Shown here piece after piece: positions 15,051-24,866 of a DNA stretch of 28,777 nt. The DNA comes from JBKEDC01 sp047975205. GTDB taxonomy: Bacteria; Bacteroidota; Bacteroidia; Bacteroidales; Prolixibacteraceae. The notes beneath the pieces are model-generated. The model was given only the letters and a program-made list of their open reading frames with translations. It made no database searches and was not told the origin of the DNA. Positions within the stretch are counted from its first letter, which is position 1. Each line of letters opens with the position of its first letter. A program made the position numbers and the translations under genes. The stretch is taken from positions 1 to 28,777 of the forward strand of contig JBKEDC010000022.1 in assembly GCA_047975205.1 (NCBI GenBank), read 5' to 3'.

Positions 15051-17087
15051 TTACTGTAGGGTTATGGTGAATGTTTCTGAGCTTAAATTCACGGTTAATT
15101 GGTAGGTTCCGGCTTGATCGACATTAATTCCTTCAGACCATCCTAATCCTATTGTTCCCCCTTCTTGCCATACTCCGTATTCTGTATCCCAATTTTCTTT
15201 TTCAGTATAGAATTTAATTGAAGTGTTTGCCGGGTCGGCTATTTCAACAGAGCCGGAATAAATTCCGTCTATGCTTTCATCTGCCGCAAGTGTAGTTGTC
15301 CAGTTCGACCAGTTATTATCAATGCCTAACGCATAAATCTCAGAAGGATAGGTGCTACCGTCGCCACTGCCATCTGTTATGGTATATGTTCTTTCGATTA
15401 AGTTTACGGTAAGAGTATAAGTCCCTGTAAGTTCAGGATCATTCGTAGTTCCACTTTCTCCAAAACTTAGTTCTCCTGCTGAACAGCCATAGCCCAAGTC
15501 CCAGTTTTCTTTTTCAAGCATAATTTTCATGCCCCAAGGTAAACTGCCTGTGAAGGTAACTTTTCCTGCGTAAACACCGGGAGTAGTGGTTGCTGCAAGT
15601 GGTGTATTCCAATCCCAAACATCATCGATGCCTTGCACATATACTTCGCTGCCTAGTGCAGTAAGGCTATAAGTCATTGCTGAGGTTGAAACTTGATATA
15701 AGTATAGTCCGGCATCGGGAGTCGGTATGTTATTCCCACCGGCATTGGCTAGGTTCCCGGTGTAGGCATCACCTTCTGCGTAATCATATTTGGTATCCCA
15801 ATCTCCGTTAATCGGATTAAAAGAATAGCCCCAAAGTGAATTTACATTAAGTACGCCGGTGTAGAATTGTTCATCATCTGTATTGCTCGTGAGGACAAGT
15901 GAATTGTTGAAGTTCCAATCGCCTCCGGTAATGCCGTCATCAACACCGACAACGTAAAGATATTCCGGAATAGTAATCGGCTCTTCACCACCATCTCCAA
16001 GTGTAAGCGTAAGGTTTGTAGGGTCATTCAAATCAAGTATTAGAGCCAGCTTTCCCGATTGCTTTGCTGTGATTGTAATTAAAGATGCTGCATCAGCTTT
16101 TACTACCATGTCTCCTTCCTGAGCGAAGAAGACGGAACCTGTTATACTTGTCTCACTATCTCCGGTATCTTTGTTGTATATGTTGGTAGCACCTTCTAAC
16201 TGCACTTGATAAGTCTTTCCGTTTTCAACGTTTAAGCTATTTAGTGTCCATGTATTTTTATCGCGTGCAAAGCTCATTTCGCCGGCTAAATCGCCGGAAA
16301 CAGAAAGTTTGGTAATGTTATTGGCAGTCCATTCTTTTTTATTGGTATCAAATTCCACATAATAAGATCCGGATACCGCCGGAAACCAACAATTCCAACG
16401 CTCTTCGGGATTAGTAGATGAGCTCAATTCGAAAGCTGTGCCGTTAATGCCATCATTACCCCATATGGTGCCGTCTCCTTCTTGCACATAGAAGTTGCTC
16501 CATGCCGGTGCCCCCATGAAACCATAGTAAACTCCACTTTCTTCAGGGGAAGATAACCATTGTCCGGTGGCACTCATAACACCGGTTTCTGCATCGGCAG
16601 TCATGATTAGCCCTGTTGTAAAATCGATTTTATAAGGCGTAATATCAACTTGAATCACTTCGCTGTATATTGGCGTAATATTTGATCCGGAAGCTGCTGC
16701 TAATCGGAAATAGGTGGCGTTTATTTCACCATTTACGAGTCCTAATTCATTGGCATAGGTATTTAGCTCTCCGCCGGTAAATGCTTTTGAATTATTAGAA
16801 ACAACAATATTGAGCACATTACCCTCAAATGATTCATTATCTGACATCTCTAGTGTGGTGCTTGCTTCCGGCACAATAATATTGGGGCTACTCGCTGTTA
16901 ACTCATTAATGTTCCATGCAAAAGATAAGACTATTGTAGTATTGTTTTCTGCTGATAAAGTGATTTTGCTTTCACTGGCAATCAGTTCGTTATCGGTAAT
17001 GCTTGAGATGGTTAGTAAATCACCATCCTTATAGCAGCCGGTCAATCCGAATAGGAGTAAAATCAGGTATATAAAATTCTTGTTCAT
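15051..17087 (-). CDS. SusE/SusF-like surface glycan-binding lipoprotein
   Basis: The 678-residue product begins with a lipoprotein signal (LTGC, Cys18). Residues about 20-125 form a SusE-type N-terminal Ig-like domain. A middle region follows (about 150-360). Then come three related modules at about 376-477, 481-572 and 582-677. Each starts with a strand of the type EVYVQGIDD or EIYALGIDN plus tryptophans (W-x-W) and ends in a TYxLTVNL strand. Two modules share EKENWD-x-x-YG. This is the repeated binding-module layout of SusE/SusF proteins, which hold polysaccharide at the cell surface. Its place between susD and GH53 suggests galactan as ligand. Which modules bind is not known. No catalytic residues are expected. 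Confidence 0.87.
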   Translation of the reverse strand: MNKNFIYLILLLFGLTGCYKDGDLLTISSITDNELIASESKITLSAENNTTIVLSFAWNINELTASSPNIIVPEASTTLEMSDNESFEGNVLNIVVSNNSKAFTGGELNTYANELGLVNGEINATYFRLAAASGSNITPIYSEVIQVDITPYKIDFTTGLIMTADAETGVMSATGQWLSSPEESGVYYGFMGAPAWSNFYVQEGDGTIWGNDGINGTAFELSSSTNPEERWNCWFPAVSGSYYVEFDTNKKEWTANNITKLSVSGDLAGEMSFARDKNTWTLNSLNVENGKTYQVQLEGATNIYNKDTGDSETSITGSVFFAQEGDMVVKADAASLITITAKQSGKLALILDLNDPTNLTLTLGDGGEEPITIPEYLYVVGVDDGITGGDWNFNNSLVLTSNTDDEQFYTGVLNVNSLWGYSFNPINGDWDTKYDYAEGDAYTGNLANAGGNNIPTPDAGLYLYQVSTSAMTYSLTALGSEVYVQGIDDVWDWNTPLAATTTPGVYAGKVTFTGSLPWGMKIMLEKENWDLGYGCSAGELSFGESGTTNDPELTGTYTLTVNLIERTYTITDGSGDGSTYPSEIYALGIDNNWSNWTTTLAADESIDGIYSGSVEIADPANTSIKFYTEKENWDTEYGVWQEGGTIGLGWSEGINVDQAGTYQLTVNLSSETFTITLQ

Positions 17088-17106
17088 TGATGTTCAGTTT
17101 AAGTTG

Positions 17107-18675
17107 TTAGTAGTCTTCATTGCTTAGGTTTGGGTTTGCCGTTAAATCGGTAGATGGAATCGGATAATAATTATATTTTTCATCGACAGCAGTTCCTTCT
17201 TGTGTTCCGCCCTTCCATTCCCATATATAAGAGTTGGTGGTAAATTTGCCATAACGGATTAAATCGGTACGACGAGTGCATTCCCATAGTAATTCGCGTG
17301 CGCGCTCATCTAAAATAAAATCGGTAGTCAGGCTTGTTACATCGGCATGGCTGTCTCCGAAAGCGCGTTCTCGAATCTTATTTACTAAGTTTAGAGCTGT
17401 CCCCATGTTGCTTCCTGTTCCTCCGCGAAGAACACTTTCAGCGAGCATCAGATATACATCGGCTAGTCGAAAAACAGGGAAATCGGTATTTACACCATAG
17501 GCTTGTGAATCGGAGGCTTTTTCTCCTGCGTCGGTTAAATTTGTCCATTTCATGGATAGATATCCGTTACTTGCATCGGTCATAGTTGCAACATCTTCAG
17601 ATTGCCCTTCGGTGTAGAATAAGGCTCTTCCGTCATCTTCATTAAATAATTTCGGAATGTTTCCTCGAAGGCGCAGATTGTCCCAACCGCCATCTAATCC
17701 TAGTGAATTCAGATAAGCTTCGTCCTTACTGCTACTTGCTCCGCCACAGATGATGTAAGTAGTGGCTCCCCATGATGTAGTATTTTGGGCATCAACGGGG
17801 AATGAAAAAATAATTTCGTTTGTGCGTAAATTATTATCGGCATTGAATAACTTTTGATAATCGGGTTCTAAAGAATAGCTACCTGTATTGATAATTTTAT
17901 TACAATAGCTTATACAATCAGAATAGCGATTTTCGTTTGTGTAAACCTCAGCATTTAAATATAGCTTTGCCAATAAAGTCCATACTGCTCCTTGAGTAGC
18001 TCTTCCGTATTCTTGTTCTTCCACCGGAGTTATATTATCTTCAATTGCTTTAAGTTCAGATTCAATGTATTCAAATACTTGAGCCATTTCATACCGAGGG
18101 GGTGCATATGCTCCTACCGGATCATTTTCCGTAACGAATGGAATGTTATGGTATAAATCCATGGCATGATAATAGGCCAAAGCTCTAAGGAATCGAGCTT
18201 CGTTTCTAAATTCTGTTATCTGTGTTTGGTCGGCTTCCGAGAAATTGGCAATGGCTTCATCAGAGGCGTTTCGAATAAACTCATTGCACAAAGCGATGGT
18301 AAAATAGATTCGATAATACATATCAGATACCCACTGATCGTTGGCATCCCAAGATAGGTATGTTAGGTTAGCTATATTTTCACCTTCTAGCCACGTGCAT
18401 GCCACCTCATCAGTGCCTGCTTCTTGCAAGTTGAAATAACAACGCATATAATCATAGCCCGTATTGCTTGATATATCTTGATTTCCTCCTCCTTGTTCTT
18501 GCCCGGAAGTGACAAATGAAACATATATTTTTCCTAAGACAGATTTATAGCCATCAACGGAAGTGTACACCGTTTCCGGAGTTTCTTCTATATGCGGATA
18601 TTGGTCTAAAGCACCTACACACGATGTCAGAGAATATATGGTTAATAGTAGTGCAAATATTTTATTAATTTTCAT
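17107..18675 (-). CDS. SusD/RagB-family nutrient uptake lipoprotein
   Basis: The 522-residue product has a lipobox (SLTSC, Cys19). It has the SusD/RagB fold pattern: an N-terminal helical region with YPHIEETPETVYTSVDGYKS, TPR-like helices with EARFLRALAYYHAMDLYHNI at about 160-180, and the conserved C-terminal ERARELLWECTRRTDLIRYGKF with YYPIPSTDL near the end. SusD proteins sit as a lid over a SusC porin and deliver oligosaccharide to it. It follows susC by 17 bases and precedes the SusE/F-like gene by 19 bases, so it is translated from the same mRNA. The ligand is inferred from the operon's GH53. Confidence 0.95.
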   Translation of the reverse strand: MKINKIFALLLTIYSLTSCVGALDQYPHIEETPETVYTSVDGYKSVLGKIYVSFVTSGQEQGGGNQDISSNTGYDYMRCYFNLQEAGTDEVACTWLEGENIANLTYLSWDANDQWVSDMYYRIYFTIALCNEFIRNASDEAIANFSEADQTQITEFRNEARFLRALAYYHAMDLYHNIPFVTENDPVGAYAPPRYEMAQVFEYIESELKAIEDNITPVEEQEYGRATQGAVWTLLAKLYLNAEVYTNENRYSDCISYCNKIINTGSYSLEPDYQKLFNADNNLRTNEIIFSFPVDAQNTTSWGATTYIICGGASSSKDEAYLNSLGLDGGWDNLRLRGNIPKLFNEDDGRALFYTEGQSEDVATMTDASNGYLSMKWTNLTDAGEKASDSQAYGVNTDFPVFRLADVYLMLAESVLRGGTGSNMGTALNLVNKIRERAFGDSHADVTSLTTDFILDERARELLWECTRRTDLIRYGKFTTNSYIWEWKGGTQEGTAVDEKYNYYPIPSTDLTANPNLSNEDY

Positions 18676-18692
18676 GATGTATTATTTTGAGC

Positions 18693-21659
18693 TTAGAAAT
18701 TAATACCTAGTCCAATAGAATAGACTCGCGGACGTGGATAAAAGGAAATATCAACACCCCCTGGAACTTCAGGATCAGAACCCGAATATTTGGTGATGGT
18801 AAATACATTTTGGATCATGGCGTTCAAGTTTAGGTTAAACAGATTGGCCACTTTGCCGAAGTTATAGCCTAAGGTTAGGTTGTCCATTCTCAGGAATGAA
18901 GCATTTTCCACATAGTAATCAGATAAATACTGACGAGAAGAGAATCCGGTTTCTAAATAGCTTGAGGAAAGATTATTCAGTTGAGCAGAATTGTAACTCA
19001 TAGTTCCTAAGGCTCCAGAGTTCATTGACATACCGTTATAAACGTAGTTGCCGACATTGGCGCGCAAAGTTGTTGAAAGGCTCCAGTTTTTATAAGAAAC
19101 GGATGTAGAGAATCCGAATATAAATTTAGGATTTGGAGAGTGGTAACGATACAAATCATCTGAATTGATAACACCATCTCCACTCAAATCAGCATATTCT
19201 CCTTCAATTGGACGACCGGTTTGTTCGTCATATAATTGTTTGTATACATAGAACATGTTTGGTTCATATCCTTCACTCAATGTTTGGAAGTAGTATCCGT
19301 CTATTGTAGAACCAATGGGTGTGTTGGTAGCTTCACCTCCCTCGATTAGCGAGAGGTTTGTGACGGTCATGTCTTGCCAACTCATGTTAAAGCTAACATC
19401 CCAATTCCAATTATCTGTTTTTATCGGAGTAGCGTTCAGGGTTAGCTCGACGCCTTGACTATTCACATTGCCCACATTTGTCAGAATGGTTTTATCAAAA
19501 TTAGTACCTGCTGCTGATGGAACAGTAGCCAATAGATCGCTTGTTTTTCGGGTATAGTAATCTACAGTACCGGAAATGCGATCATCAAGGAAGCCGAAAT
19601 CGAGGCCGAAGTTCCAAGACTTAGTAGTTTCCCAAGTGAGGTCATCAACGTAAGCTTCCGGACGGTATGTGTTATACCAATTATTTCCGAACTGCACTTG
19701 GGCACCCGATTGACTAATGGTGTAAATAGGTAAGTAGTTATAATTGCCAATACCATCTTGTTGTCCGGTTATACCAAAACTGGTACGGAGTTTTAAAGTA
19801 CTCAACACTTTGCTGTCTTTTAAGAAGTTCTCTTCGTTCATGCGCCATGCTAAAGCTACTGATGGAAAAGTTCCCCAGCGATTATCCTTGTTGAATCGAG
19901 AAGTACCATCCCTGCGAAAGCTGGTAGTCAATACATATTTCGAATTAAAGGTATAATTTAAACGAGCATAATAAGAAAGTAAAGTATGACGCTCATCGGT
20001 GGCTGCGTAATCTACTTGAGCTTCGCCTAATGTGTTATATTCGCTATATGAGGGCATGGTGCTTTTCCAATATTGGTAATCATAGCCTGCTGTTACTTCA
20101 ATATTGCTTTTAATGTCCTCGAAATACTTATTATAAGTGAGGTATGTTGTTAATAACTTATTTAGGTTTCTTTCCGGACCATATTCATAATCTCTACCAT
20201 TCGATGTGGCATATTCATAAGCTTTGGCAGGTACATATGTACTTCCTTGTCCGGTGGCATAATCTATTCCTAGCGTAGTATGCCAATGGAGCTCTGGTAA
20301 GAAATGAAATTTATAGTCGATATCGGCATTTCCTATTATCCTGTTCACCGTACTTTCTGATATATTTTGCTTCAGCAAACCAACCGGATTAGCAACGGCT
20401 CCCGTTACTACATTCCCGTTGTTAACGGCCTCGGTATATCCTCCGAAAGTATCATTTCCTGAGTAAACCGGTAAAGTTGGATTGTAAGTTGTGGCTGCCC
20501 AGATGGCATTTGAATTGGCAAATCGATTATTGTTAATAGCCCCTTTGGCATTGAATTTCATACTCAAATGATTATCGAACAATGTAGGAGAAATAGACAG
20601 ACTACCGGTTATACGCTCGGCATTATCTGTTAACAAGATCCCATCTTGATTATAGTATCCTACAGAAGCACGCAAAGGAGTATTGGGCGCTAACTGTCCG
20701 GAAAGGCTGATGTTGTTATCTGTTCCGAATGCTACTTTGTAAATCTCATCGTTCCAATCCGTATCGGCATCGCCAATTAAAGACTTCTGATTGGCATTCC
20801 CATACTCATTTACCACTGAAATAAATTGATTGCGAGAAAGCATGTCGGGAGTTTTGGTAAGTGTTTGCACAGAATTGGTGCTTGAGAACGATACATGAAT
20901 ACCTTTGTTACCCGAGCCTTTCTTTGTGGTTATCAGGATGACACCGTTTGAGCCGCGAGAACCATATATGGCTGTAGATGCTGCATCTTTAAGGATAACC
21001 ATGCTTTCAATATCATTTGGATTGATTAAGCTCAGGAAGTTTCCGCTATTTCCGCTAATTCCGCCATTTTCTAGGGGCAAACCATCTAGCACGATGAGTG
21101 GATCATTACTTGCATTAAGCGATGCGCCGCCTCTCACTTTGATGGTGCTCCCTGAAGTGGGAGAACCGCTCGATGAGGTAATCTGAACACCTGATACTTT
21201 ACCTGATATCAACTGTTCGGGAGAGCTAATCATACCCTCATTAAAATCGTCATTACTTACGGCTGTGATTGAGCCGGTGAGATCGCTTTTACGCTGAGTG
21301 CCATATCCCACAACAACCACATCGTCGAGTTGCAGCGCTTCTTCTGTAAGTTTTATGTTTAACACATTGCTTTGAGGAATTACCCTACTCTGCGTTTCAA
21401 AACCCACGAATGAAAATTGAAGACTATCAACGGAAGCAGGTACATTAAGACTGTAATTACCATCGATGTCGGTGAGCGTTCCTACGGTCTGGTGTAGTAC
21501 CACTACGGTAACTCCCGGAATAGGGACATTGTCGGAACCGACAACCTGTCCTTTTACGACGCGAGTGCTACTCTGCGCTGATACCGGAGCTATTGCAAGG
21601 CTCATGTAGCAGACAAAAGCGAGAATGCTCATTATAAACTTGAATTTTACATACTTCAT
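18693..21659 (-). CDS. SusC/RagA-family TonB-dependent outer membrane transporter
   Basis: The 988-residue protein has a signal peptide (to about A28), a carboxypeptidase-regulatory-like domain (about 33-107, VVKGQVVGSDNVPIPGVTV), a TonB-box region (LDDVVVVGYGTQRKSDLTGS, 111-130) and a plug (about 130-247, with IKVRGGASL, DPLIVLDGLP and KDAASTAIYGSRGSNGVILI). A long beta-barrel ends in the aromatic residue of GLGINF. This is the complete SusC layout; it imports oligosaccharides across the outer membrane using TonB energy, paired with SusD. It follows the GH-A glycosidase gene by 26 bases. No anti-sigma (STN) domain is present, which fits control by a separate sensor rather than an ECF sigma/anti-sigma pair. 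Confidence 0.96.
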   Translation of the reverse strand: MKYVKFKFIMSILAFVCYMSLAIAPVSAQSSTRVVKGQVVGSDNVPIPGVTVVVLHQTVGTLTDIDGNYSLNVPASVDSLQFSFVGFETQSRVIPQSNVLNIKLTEEALQLDDVVVVGYGTQRKSDLTGSITAVSNDDFNEGMISSPEQLISGKVSGVQITSSSGSPTSGSTIKVRGGASLNASNDPLIVLDGLPLENGGISGNSGNFLSLINPNDIESMVILKDAASTAIYGSRGSNGVILITTKKGSGNKGIHVSFSSTNSVQTLTKTPDMLSRNQFISVVNEYGNANQKSLIGDADTDWNDEIYKVAFGTDNNISLSGQLAPNTPLRASVGYYNQDGILLTDNAERITGSLSISPTLFDNHLSMKFNAKGAINNNRFANSNAIWAATTYNPTLPVYSGNDTFGGYTEAVNNGNVVTGAVANPVGLLKQNISESTVNRIIGNADIDYKFHFLPELHWHTTLGIDYATGQGSTYVPAKAYEYATSNGRDYEYGPERNLNKLLTTYLTYNKYFEDIKSNIEVTAGYDYQYWKSTMPSYSEYNTLGEAQVDYAATDERHTLLSYYARLNYTFNSKYVLTTSFRRDGTSRFNKDNRWGTFPSVALAWRMNEENFLKDSKVLSTLKLRTSFGITGQQDGIGNYNYLPIYTISQSGAQVQFGNNWYNTYRPEAYVDDLTWETTKSWNFGLDFGFLDDRISGTVDYYTRKTSDLLATVPSAAGTNFDKTILTNVGNVNSQGVELTLNATPIKTDNWNWDVSFNMSWQDMTVTNLSLIEGGEATNTPIGSTIDGYYFQTLSEGYEPNMFYVYKQLYDEQTGRPIEGEYADLSGDGVINSDDLYRYHSPNPKFIFGFSTSVSYKNWSLSTTLRANVGNYVYNGMSMNSGALGTMSYNSAQLNNLSSSYLETGFSSRQYLSDYYVENASFLRMDNLTLGYNFGKVANLFNLNLNAMIQNVFTITKYSGSDPEVPGGVDISFYPRPRVYSIGLGINF

Positions 21660-21685
21660 ATTAGCTTTATTTTAATTTAGTTATT

Positions 21686-24241
21686 TTATTCAAACCAAAT
21701 GGTTCTGAGTTGTAATTTATCTTTTCCCGAGAAAGAGAACTCAATAGTATCAATTTCATAATTTCTCCATGCAATCCGTTTATCTGTACTAAAATGATAT
21801 TTCATAAACTCGGGATAGGCAATAGGGAGTAAAGCAGTAGGCGATTGCTCAAAGTCGGCAATCGGAATACGTATGGCACCGGAAGCATCTCGTTGATAAT
21901 CTTTAAGATGAACGCTATAACTAATTCCATCGGTACTAATTAGTGTGAATTGGAGATTAGCGGGAAACTTGCCCAATTGAAGCACTATGTATTGATAAGA
22001 ATCTATTTGTTGAGCATAAGCTGAGACCAAATCTCGAACTGATTTCCGCAAGAAGTGCGTATCTGTGGTTGATTCATTATCAAATTGAACTTCAAATAAG
22101 CGGGGAGCCGACGGGCTTTCTCGTACGCTTTGTTGTTTGCAATCTCTCCATGACGGCAAACTATATATATCGAAATTTCCTCTACTTCCATCGGCTTGAT
22201 AAATTGTAGCAAATTGCCGACTGTTAATCAGCTGAGTCTGATAATAGTCATATGATGTGAAATCCCAATCTAAAGGCGTACCGCTAACTTGTTGAGGAAA
22301 GCTCACAGTTTGTTTTCCTGCGAATACTACGATATTATAGGCATACTTTCTCGTATGCAAGTCGTTTGCCGGAATTTTAATGGAGAAATGTTCATTGTCT
22401 GTAGTATTCATGCGATAGATGCTGTTTTCATCGTTCCAAAAAGAAACATTGTCCGGATAGACAAAAACAGAATCTATTTTTTCTTTGCTGACTATGCGTG
22501 CGCTAACAGATAAATCATGATTGTTTAGAGCATAAGGCAAAGCATTGTGCTTGATGTAGATTTTACCCTCTCGAAGTGTATTTTGGGGAGCTACAAACTC
22601 ATTAAGCTTTAGTTGCCCGATGTGGTCAAACGATGTTTCGGTAGTTTTTTTACCCAGCATATATACTCCCGGACGGATATGCTTTATTAGTCCATTCTTG
22701 GCTTGAGATGAGAAGCTGTTGCCTGAATTAATGCCTTTCACCAGAAAACTAGAACCCAAATCGTCTAGTGTGATGTTAAGTTGATTGTCTTTCCAATAGA
22801 CCTGACCAATTTCCCGTTTTAGTGATGGTTTGGCGAAAGGGTCTTCTGTTAAAATGACATCGGGCATAATTTCCAATCGCCAAACTCCTTTTTCCACTTG
22901 ATCTAAGAAGTAAGCTCCCGAACCGCTATAGCTCACAACCGGAGAATTACCAACTCCGGCAACCTGCTTCAGTTTTTTATTGTTGAGCGGCTGAATAGTT
23001 GTGCTGTTAGAATAAATGAATTTATTGCCATCGTTTAACAGGCTTAAATCTTTCCGGTAGCTCACCATGAAATTTCCAAAGATAGTATCTTCCGGATAAA
23101 CAGGGAATTGTTCATTTCGTTTAATCTGTGTCATCACCTCTTTAGCAATCATCAAGCTGATGGCTTTATTTGGTGTGTAAGCCAAGTTTAGGTAGTGCGT
23201 TTGATATTCGGTATTTGCCCATGCTAAGTCAATGGGATCATAAGCAAATTGAGTAACCCACTGAAAACCGGCAGAACGAAAGCTCCTTACCATGGCAGGG
23301 TGAATATAGCTGCTCAGAACATCGGCAGGATCATATTCATATATTAGTTTAGCTTTCGTGTCATAACCGTTGAATTGCCCGAAAGGCATCGGATATTCAT
23401 CTACGAAAGGCAGAAAGTTACCGTTTTGTGTTTTTCCTGAAACCAATCCGATAGGATACCATTGGTAAGTATTTCCTTGCACATCAGCATCAAAAAAGGC
23501 TTGAGCGAAATCATAATTATGACTGGCATTATAGAAAAGAGGTTTCCGGCAGCCGGTTTCTCTAATGCTCGCAACCATCGTATTAATATAATTGCGGGTC
23601 TGTTTTGTAGATATACTGTGACAAGGTTCGTTGTTAATTTCAAAGCCTACGAGGTAAGGATCGTTCATGTAGGCTTTTTTGGTATATGGGTTTTTATGCG
23701 ATACGAGTTGGGCAATATATTTTGTTTGAGCTTCTATAACCTTTTCATTTGAATGCAATTGGCATTTTTCTTCCTGATAAGAAAAGGAACCGGTATTAAT
23801 ATCTCGCTCCGGATAACCATTGCCAAAGTTTGTTTGTGCTGTAATTATGGTGTATATACCTCGCTCTTGAAGTTTGGCAATTAAGTAATCTAACAAATCG
23901 AGGTGCTCGTTCTTCAGCAAGTTCCCTTCCTTATCTGAAACCTCCACATCCCAAATGTGAATGCGATAGGCATTGAAACCCAACCGTGCCATATGATAGA
24001 CATCTTTATCGATAGCCGATTTTATATCGATATTCAGATAGTGAGCAGCCCTATATCCATGAGCAAACGGAAGTGTGTAGTTCACGCCATAAAATTCGGC
24101 TTCCTTTTTATTCGACTTCCAACGCATAATGCCGGCATCATCAACAAAAACTTCTTTGGGTTGAGCCTGAGAAGTAATGAAGAAGAATGTGCCTAAAAGC
24201 AGACCTAGAATTTTGCTTGTATTTACTTTTTTAATTTGCAT
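21686..24241 (-). CDS. Clan GH-A glycoside hydrolase, probably GH147-like beta-galactosidase
   Basis: The 851-residue protein has a signal peptide ending near SQAQ (residue 27). Residues about 30-400 look like a clan GH-A TIM barrel: FYGVNYTLPF, ARLGFNAYRIHIWDVE, then VGFEINNEPCHS with likely acid/base E205, and KLIYEYDPAD with likely nucleophile E302. The C-terminal half is beta-rich, with Ig- and jelly-roll-like segments. Generic tools would call it a GH5-like cellulase. Its place in a galactan operon and its size suggest GH147, a family founded on a Bacteroides galactan-locus enzyme. That assignment is inference from context and motifs and needs a family search. It is the first gene of the operon, directly after the promoter at 24265-24294. 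Confidence 0.75.
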   Translation of the reverse strand: MQIKKVNTSKILGLLLGTFFFITSQAQPKEVFVDDAGIMRWKSNKKEAEFYGVNYTLPFAHGYRAAHYLNIDIKSAIDKDVYHMARLGFNAYRIHIWDVEVSDKEGNLLKNEHLDLLDYLIAKLQERGIYTIITAQTNFGNGYPERDINTGSFSYQEEKCQLHSNEKVIEAQTKYIAQLVSHKNPYTKKAYMNDPYLVGFEINNEPCHSISTKQTRNYINTMVASIRETGCRKPLFYNASHNYDFAQAFFDADVQGNTYQWYPIGLVSGKTQNGNFLPFVDEYPMPFGQFNGYDTKAKLIYEYDPADVLSSYIHPAMVRSFRSAGFQWVTQFAYDPIDLAWANTEYQTHYLNLAYTPNKAISLMIAKEVMTQIKRNEQFPVYPEDTIFGNFMVSYRKDLSLLNDGNKFIYSNSTTIQPLNNKKLKQVAGVGNSPVVSYSGSGAYFLDQVEKGVWRLEIMPDVILTEDPFAKPSLKREIGQVYWKDNQLNITLDDLGSSFLVKGINSGNSFSSQAKNGLIKHIRPGVYMLGKKTTETSFDHIGQLKLNEFVAPQNTLREGKIYIKHNALPYALNNHDLSVSARIVSKEKIDSVFVYPDNVSFWNDENSIYRMNTTDNEHFSIKIPANDLHTRKYAYNIVVFAGKQTVSFPQQVSGTPLDWDFTSYDYYQTQLINSRQFATIYQADGSRGNFDIYSLPSWRDCKQQSVRESPSAPRLFEVQFDNESTTDTHFLRKSVRDLVSAYAQQIDSYQYIVLQLGKFPANLQFTLISTDGISYSVHLKDYQRDASGAIRIPIADFEQSPTALLPIAYPEFMKYHFSTDKRIAWRNYEIDTIEFSFSGKDKLQLRTIWFE

Positions 24242-24264
24242 TGAGAAACGATTTGTTTGTTTCC

Positions 24265-24294
24265 CAAATGTAAAGTGAATGTTATTAGTATAAA
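24265..24294 (-). promoter_or_regulatory. Promoter of the galactan operon
   Basis: On the minus strand TACATTTG (24272-24265) matches the -7 consensus exactly. TTTA (24294-24291) lies 18 bases upstream as a near-match to -33 TTTG. A weak -33 box is usual for activator-dependent promoters. Only about 20 bases separate it from the first ATG. Confidence 0.65.
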
Positions 24295-24305
24295 GATGCT
24301 ATTTT

Positions 24306-24330
24306 GACATTCTCGGACATTATTTGGACA
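24306..24330 (-). promoter_or_regulatory. Three spaced TGTC half-sites, probable activator site
   Basis: On the minus strand TGTC occurs at 24330-24327, 24319-24316 and 24309-24306, in the same orientation and 10-11 bases apart, so on one face of the helix. The last ends about 12 bases before the -33 box. This is the expected place for a hybrid two-component or AraC-type activator. Binding is inferred. Confidence 0.5.
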
Positions 24331-24813
24331 ATTTTCACACTATAATAGCTGATGTATATTCCTTTGGAAGTTTAGATTAATGGGCTAACACTTTGTTAAT
24401 CAATGATGATTATAGAAAGAAAATAGACAATTAACTTTTTTGGGAACATAAAGAGAAAAAAGGAGATCGTTTGCTTCTTTAGTTTGAATGTGTATTTGGT
24501 ACGCAATTTTATTTTCATATAGCTGAGCAGTTTCAGCTGTGTTTTTAGTGCTATATCTTCCTGCTAATGGCATGAAAAACATCACATCGTATCTATATTT
24601 TTTACAAATTAAGATGGAACAGCAATATTTGCGGCAATTCTCCACGAGAAATGGCTTGAAAAGTGTTTGTTGTGTTCATTATGCTTGAAGAATAGCTTGC
24701 CAAAATACATTTAGCATCTATATCTTCTTCATGATAAGTAGATAAAACACGACGGAATATTGATATTCAGCTGATTATCAGTGTGTTATATTTATGTATT
24801 GATACAAATAAAA
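24331..24813. other. Gene-poor spacer between galactan operon and malic enzyme gene
   Basis: No convincing gene. A minus-strand frame (24645-24400, GTG start) would encode 81 residues rich in Y, K and C with no domain or ribosome binding site, so I do not accept it. In related organisms a sensor-regulator gene may lie upstream of such an operon; none is present here. Confidence 0.4.
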
Positions 24814-24842
24814 AGCGAGCAAATCTGTCAGATTTGCTTGCT
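24809..24842 (-). terminator. Terminator of the malic enzyme gene
   Basis: On the minus strand AGCAAGCAAATCT pairs with AGATTTGCTCGCT (one mismatch) across a 3-base loop, followed by TTTTT. It lies about 25 bases past the stop codon. Confidence 0.9.
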
Positions 24843-24866
24843 AAATTTTAAAGAAAATTAACGCAT

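Noticed and set aside
21686..24241. Cellulase (GH5) as the name for the first operon enzyme
   Set aside because: Clan GH-A motifs are shared by many families; the operon points to galactan, so a cellulase name would mislead.
24400..24645. Minus-strand open frame of 81 codons between the galactan operon and maeB
   Set aside because: GTG start without a ribosome binding site, unusual residue content, no domain; the stretch is more likely non-coding.
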